Shown piece after piece: positions 60,637 to 64,000 of a stretch of DNA of 64,000 nt. How positions within the stretch are numbered: position 1 is the first letter of the stretch; each line of letters opens with the position of its first letter. The translations under genes and the position numbers were made by a program. Below the pieces are notes generated by a model, which had not been told where the DNA came from, ran no database searches, and saw nothing but the letters and a program-made list of their open reading frames with translations. Source of the stretch: Aquilaria yunnanensis (Eukaryota; Streptophyta; Magnoliopsida; Malvales; Thymelaeaceae); the NCBI GenBank assembly GCA_039654915.1, contig CM077594.1, positions 110,560,893 through 110,624,892 of the forward strand. Direction: 5' to 3'.

Positions 60637-61725
60637 ATGAGAGGTTCCAAAATGCCTGGCCTTCTCGTAACCCTTCTTCTCAGTTTAACAGCTTACAGAA
60701 CATCAGATGCTACCCACGAAAACAGGCTTCAACCTGCGGTTCTTGTTGGCACTGTCTACTGTGACACATGTTCCCAGCAGGGCTTCTCCAAATCCAGCCA
60801 TTTCATTTCAGGTTCTTATGAAAAACCATAATTTCTTAGGCTACCTGATAACACAGTTGAGCTACACCAATCTAATAACCAACTCTTAAGCTAAGTTATG
60901 AAGTTTCCTGTGGCTTTTATGAATGCAGGAGCTACAGTTGCTGTGGAATGCAAAGAGGGCACTAATTCGAATTCGAACCCAAGTTTCCGGCAAGAAGTGA
61001 AGACTTATGAACACGGAGAATTCAAAGTAAACCTGCCTTTCTCGGTAACCAAACATGCAAAGAAAATAGAAACCTGTTCAGTGCAGCTGATCAGCAGCAG
61101 TGAGCCCTCTTGCTCTGTTCCATCCTCAGCCACCACCTCCTCACTCCTTCTCAAGTCAAGAAAGGAGGACGCTCACTTGTTCTCGGCTGGGGCTCTGACC
61201 TTCAAGCCATTGAAGCAACCAAAAACCTGCAAAGAAGCGAAACCAAGTATGGGAAATCCCGAGGAATTCAAAACCCAGAAAACAGAAATTCCAGTGATTG
61301 GTGATCTCCCGCCGATTCCTCTAAACCCAAACCTACCGCCCCCATTGCCCCTAAAATCGACCCATGTAACGCCGGAGGCAGCCACCAGCAACTCCGAGGC
61401 GGCTCAGACATCGCCAATCCCTTTCCTTCCGCCAATCCCTTTCCTTCCGCCAATCCCTTTCTTACCGCCAATACCAAACCCCTTTCAGCCGCCGCCCGTC
61501 CTGCCCCCGAATCCATTTCAGCCACCGCCGCTCTTCCCACCGTTTCTCCCTCCGAACCCACTTTTTCCCCCACCGTCGCCGCTGATTCCACTGCCGCCGA
61601 TCCCGGGGCTTACACCACCACGACAGCCACCGGCCTTTCCGTTTCCTCTGCCGCCGTTTTCTATTCCGCCTTTCCCCGGAGTTCCTCCGGCCGCCACAAA
61701 TTCTCAAAAGACGGCTTCTCCTTGA
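60637..61725 (+). CDS. Pollen Ole e 1-like proline-rich secreted protein
   Basis: Two exons, 60637-60811 and 60929-61725, GT-AG, 323 residues. Residues 1-25 form a signal peptide (GLLVTLLLSLTAYRTSDA), so the protein enters the secretory pathway and probably the cell wall. The Ole e 1-type domain (about 34-125) has VGTVYCDTC, GATVAVECK, YEHGEFKVNLP and CSVQLISSSEPSC. The later text is extensin-like: three PFLPPI units from an 18-nt repeat (61414-61467), then PPPV, FQPPPLFPPFLPPNP, PPIPGLTPP and a low-complexity Pro/Phe tail. The family includes root and fibre proline-rich proteins; no enzyme activity is expected. A second Met (MPGLLV, residue 6) could serve as start with no effect on the secreted product. 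Hydroxylation and glycosylation are family inference. Confidence 0.9.
61414..61467 (+). repeat. Three 18-nt coding repeats
   Basis: CCAATCCCTTTCCTTCCG is repeated at 61414, 61432 and, with two changes, 61450. It encodes PIPFLP units in frame, consistent with repeat expansion in the proline-rich domain. Confidence 0.92.
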
Positions 61726-62139
61726 AGTATAATGCATGTCCATTGTTTATGGTATTCAGGTTTCCGGTGGTTTAATTTGATAGGATCAAAGTTATCCGGC
61801 ACTGTCGTATGCACTATGTACTAGTAGTAGAATAAAGTAACATGCACAAATGCATTCCCTGCACCGTAAAATATCTCGTACTCTTCGTCTGTAAAGATGT
61901 TTTTGTGTGTGTATGTATATATATAAATATACAAGCACTGTGTCTACTATGTGGGCGATCTCTATGGTTATCCATAAATCAATTTTGTTGTCCATTCCTT
62001 ACCGATCTCTACCATTGGGGTATATATTGAAACTGCGCGATGATACGTTGCAGCTTATCCGAGAAGCGCGTCAGTTCATGAATCATTTAGCTCCAGTGCC
62101 CTGTCCTCTTCTTCAGCCCCTCGCTTGCTGCAGTGTGCT
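61726..62139. other. 3' flank of the proline-rich gene
   Basis: Probable 3' UTR to about 61850 (GAATAAAG at 61830). No further gene is seen. Confidence 0.5.
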
Positions 62140-62620
62140 TCCAGCTGGAACGAGACGAGTTTGGACTGGCGCCCTCCTAAACCCCAGAAAATTCAATGTT
62201 GGCGGTGCATGGTCTATTCCTGAGTCCTGGCGGGTGGCGGCCGCAGCTTGGGTGTTGCTTTCTCAATCAGGGTCCATTTTGGCTCAACGAAATTAATTCG
62301 CAGTCTGCTGTATTCTCCAGCTTCGGCGGAATCTCTGCTGCTGCTTCGTTTGCAGCGGCAAACTCGATCCATTCCCTCTATCATCATTTCTCACCTTCTG
62401 CACATGTGCTGGCGTTCCATAGCTTATCCAACCTGATCAACGCAAAGCATTCAGGATGAACAAGTTACAAGTTATTCAGAAAACTTTACAGACATTTCGT
62501 TCGCGGGGCCAAGTGAACCTAATTGTTGTTCCTAGGTAGAGGGTTCAGGAGACTCAGCATCTAGCTGCTGCTTTCTTTATATCCATCGTAGGTTTAATTT
62601 TTCTTTTTCCTGGCTGCGAA
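62140..62620 (+). pseudogene. RNase H-like retroelement scrap
   Basis: The frame reads LLNPRKFNVGGAWSI and VAAAAWVLLSQSGSILA, like the WxxPxxxxxKxNxDGAW...AWVxRDxxGxxL layout of the RNase H domain (RVT_3) in plant LINEs. A second frame continues SFGGISAAASFAAANSI. The catalytic Asp is replaced (NVGGAW instead of NVDGAW). Similarity is weak and broken by frame changes. Confidence 0.45.
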
Positions 62621-62921
62621 ACAGAAAGCATTTTAGTCATGGGAAAATCGGCAAATAAGTCACTCGGGTTTATGCCATAAAGCATATTATTTACTATTGT
62701 TTTTCTTACAGTTAAATTCATCATTCAAGTTTATTTTGTTGATATATTAACCACTAAAATTTGTGATTAGGACAAATTAGCCACTACAGAAATTAACAGC
62801 CAGAATATTTTGCTGTTTCATAAAATATTCATGAAATATATTGAAATGGTAAATTATACAATTTATTCCTAAACCAAATGCTCTTATATACACTGATCCT
62901 TAAACTAAAAAATAAAACATA

Positions 62922-62926
<5 letters not shown>

Positions 62927-62955
<29 letters not shown>
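62927..62955. repeat. (TC)n microsatellite
   Basis: About 14 TC units. Confidence 0.95.
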
Positions 62956-62958
<3 letters not shown>

Positions 62959-63823
62959 CCTTCATTTGCGTTATTTTACCCCTCCTCTTTAAAGCGTTTC
63001 ATCTGTGTTGGATTTGGCCTTTATTGCTTAGAATTCTAGATTTGAGGGAAACGATTATATGCCATATGGAAAAAGTTTTTTTTTTTTAAATAATGTATGT
63101 GTTTTAGTTTTTATAATGCATGATGCAAAATTGGCAACCTTATATCTCACATTCGATTGTTCCTTTCCCAAAGTTATACAAGCAGACGATGCCATATTAT
63201 AGCTCTCCCTACATTTGCAGCCTTATTTTGCCTCGACTGCATCTTCTGAATTAGGTTGGAGCCAAGTCCAATTCACACACTTAAATTCTTTTTAGCCCCA
63301 GGGCTAGAGAAGGTCAGAGCTCTCATTACGTGTGCACCTAATCAGGATTCTAGCGCTTTGCTCAAATATTTGCCACAAAAGGTCTTGTATAGAACACCTT
63401 CATGTAAACGTTAAACTAATCAGCAGCACCAAGCGAGTCATCCCCATAACGGTTGTGATGTGGTAAGCATACATGAGCGATGACATGACATATATTATCC
63501 TAACTTAGTCTTTAACTTTTTATTTAATACTACAAATTCTCCCAAAATTTTGTTTTTTTCTCTCTTCCCGCATTGCCTTCCTCTTTTTCTCCTTTTCTCC
63601 CCTTAGGGACCATTATATCACAATAAGGGTAGCTGCCACATCAGGGAGTGATCGCTGGAACAATTAGCACGCCAAACTAATCTAATAGGCCAATTGATGA
63701 TTTGATTTTTTTTAAATGAAAAGTCATCCCATCTAATTAATAGATAGCACATACCGCTATAGGGTTATACTTTGGGTTCCAAAGATCAATAAGGTAGTTT
63801 TTAGTATGTTTCTTAAATAGGGT

Positions 63824-63897
63824 TGGTTGTAATTGGCTAGTTATTTATATGCACATATTGCTATATGGTTGTAATTAGTTAGTTATGTATATGCACC
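63824..63897. repeat. Imperfect 44-nt-period direct repeat
   Basis: GGTTGTAATTGGCTAGTTAT and GGTTGTAATTAGTTAGTTAT, each followed by TATATGCAC, at 63824 and 63868. Confidence 0.85.
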
Positions 63898-64000
63898 CTT
63901 GTTAAAACTTTATGTCACTAGTTAATTAACCTAGAAATTCAAGTATGCATGCAAGTTTGCTCTGACTCACATAAGTGGAAAATCATAAAACATTCACATA

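Larger units (their letters stand above)
62621..64000. other. No gene seen
   Basis: AT-rich spacer with long-arm transposon phrases at 62650-62900, a CT microsatellite (62927-62955) and a small direct repeat at 63824-63897. No ORF has support. Confidence 0.5.

Noticed and set aside
61173..61743. Minus-strand open frames opposite the proline-rich gene
   Set aside because: They mirror the C-rich repeat coding of the Ole e 1-like gene.

Overview
The window is nuclear DNA from a flowering plant. Genes are split by GT-AG introns, their products are plant families (AP1/FUL-type MADS factor, augmin subunit 5, Ole e 1-like proline-rich protein, cytokinin oxidase relic), and the AT-rich spaces are packed with Stowaway, hAT, CACTA, long-TIR (Mutator-like), LINE and LTR sequences. 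The lineage cannot be fixed from the sequence; the low GC content suggests a non-grass angiosperm. Five intact genes are seen, plus one gene relic. No rRNA gene, true tRNA gene or CRISPR array was found.

Layout. 1-14028 (+): a FRUITFULL/SQUAMOSA-type MADS-box gene that enters from the left edge. It has eight visible exons, and its 12.3-kb first intron holds a Stowaway, a CACTA element, a solo LTR with perfect target-site duplication (TSD), a LINE scrap and simple repeats. 14029-29300: a transposon belt. It includes a 21-nt-period array, a hAT-like element, an internally deleted L1-type LINE (17143-23231) with three insertions and two nested Stowaways, and three long-inverted-repeat elements. 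29333-32179 (+): a DsbA/FrnE-like thioredoxin-fold gene. 34684-38500 (-): an N-terminally acylated RING-H2 E3 ligase like Arabidopsis At3g02290, convergent with the DsbA gene. 39154-50700: a second belt with a long-TIR element carrying a perfect 9-bp TSD, the last exon of a dead cytokinin oxidase gene between two copies of a repeated segment, three Stowaways, a possible Helitron end and a reverse-strand LINE relic. 51511-58103 (+): AUG5 (HAUS5-like), ten coding exons, one intron with a GC donor. 60565-61725 (+): an Ole e 1-like proline-rich secreted protein. 61726-64000: an RNase H-like relic and repeats.

The genes do not form a pathway; they are independent eukaryotic transcription units (flower/phase identity, redox folding, ubiquitylation, microtubule nucleation, cell wall). 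The coherent story is the transposon layering. Several elements have exact TSDs, and two are dated against a duplicate of their empty site. I did not find a convincing new biological system. The best leads are the family of noncoding long-TIR elements, the Glu-to-Arg change in the MADS domain, the GC-AG intron of AUG5 and the duplicated segments around the cytokinin oxidase relic. All exon limits are by eye from splice signals, frame and family similarity.
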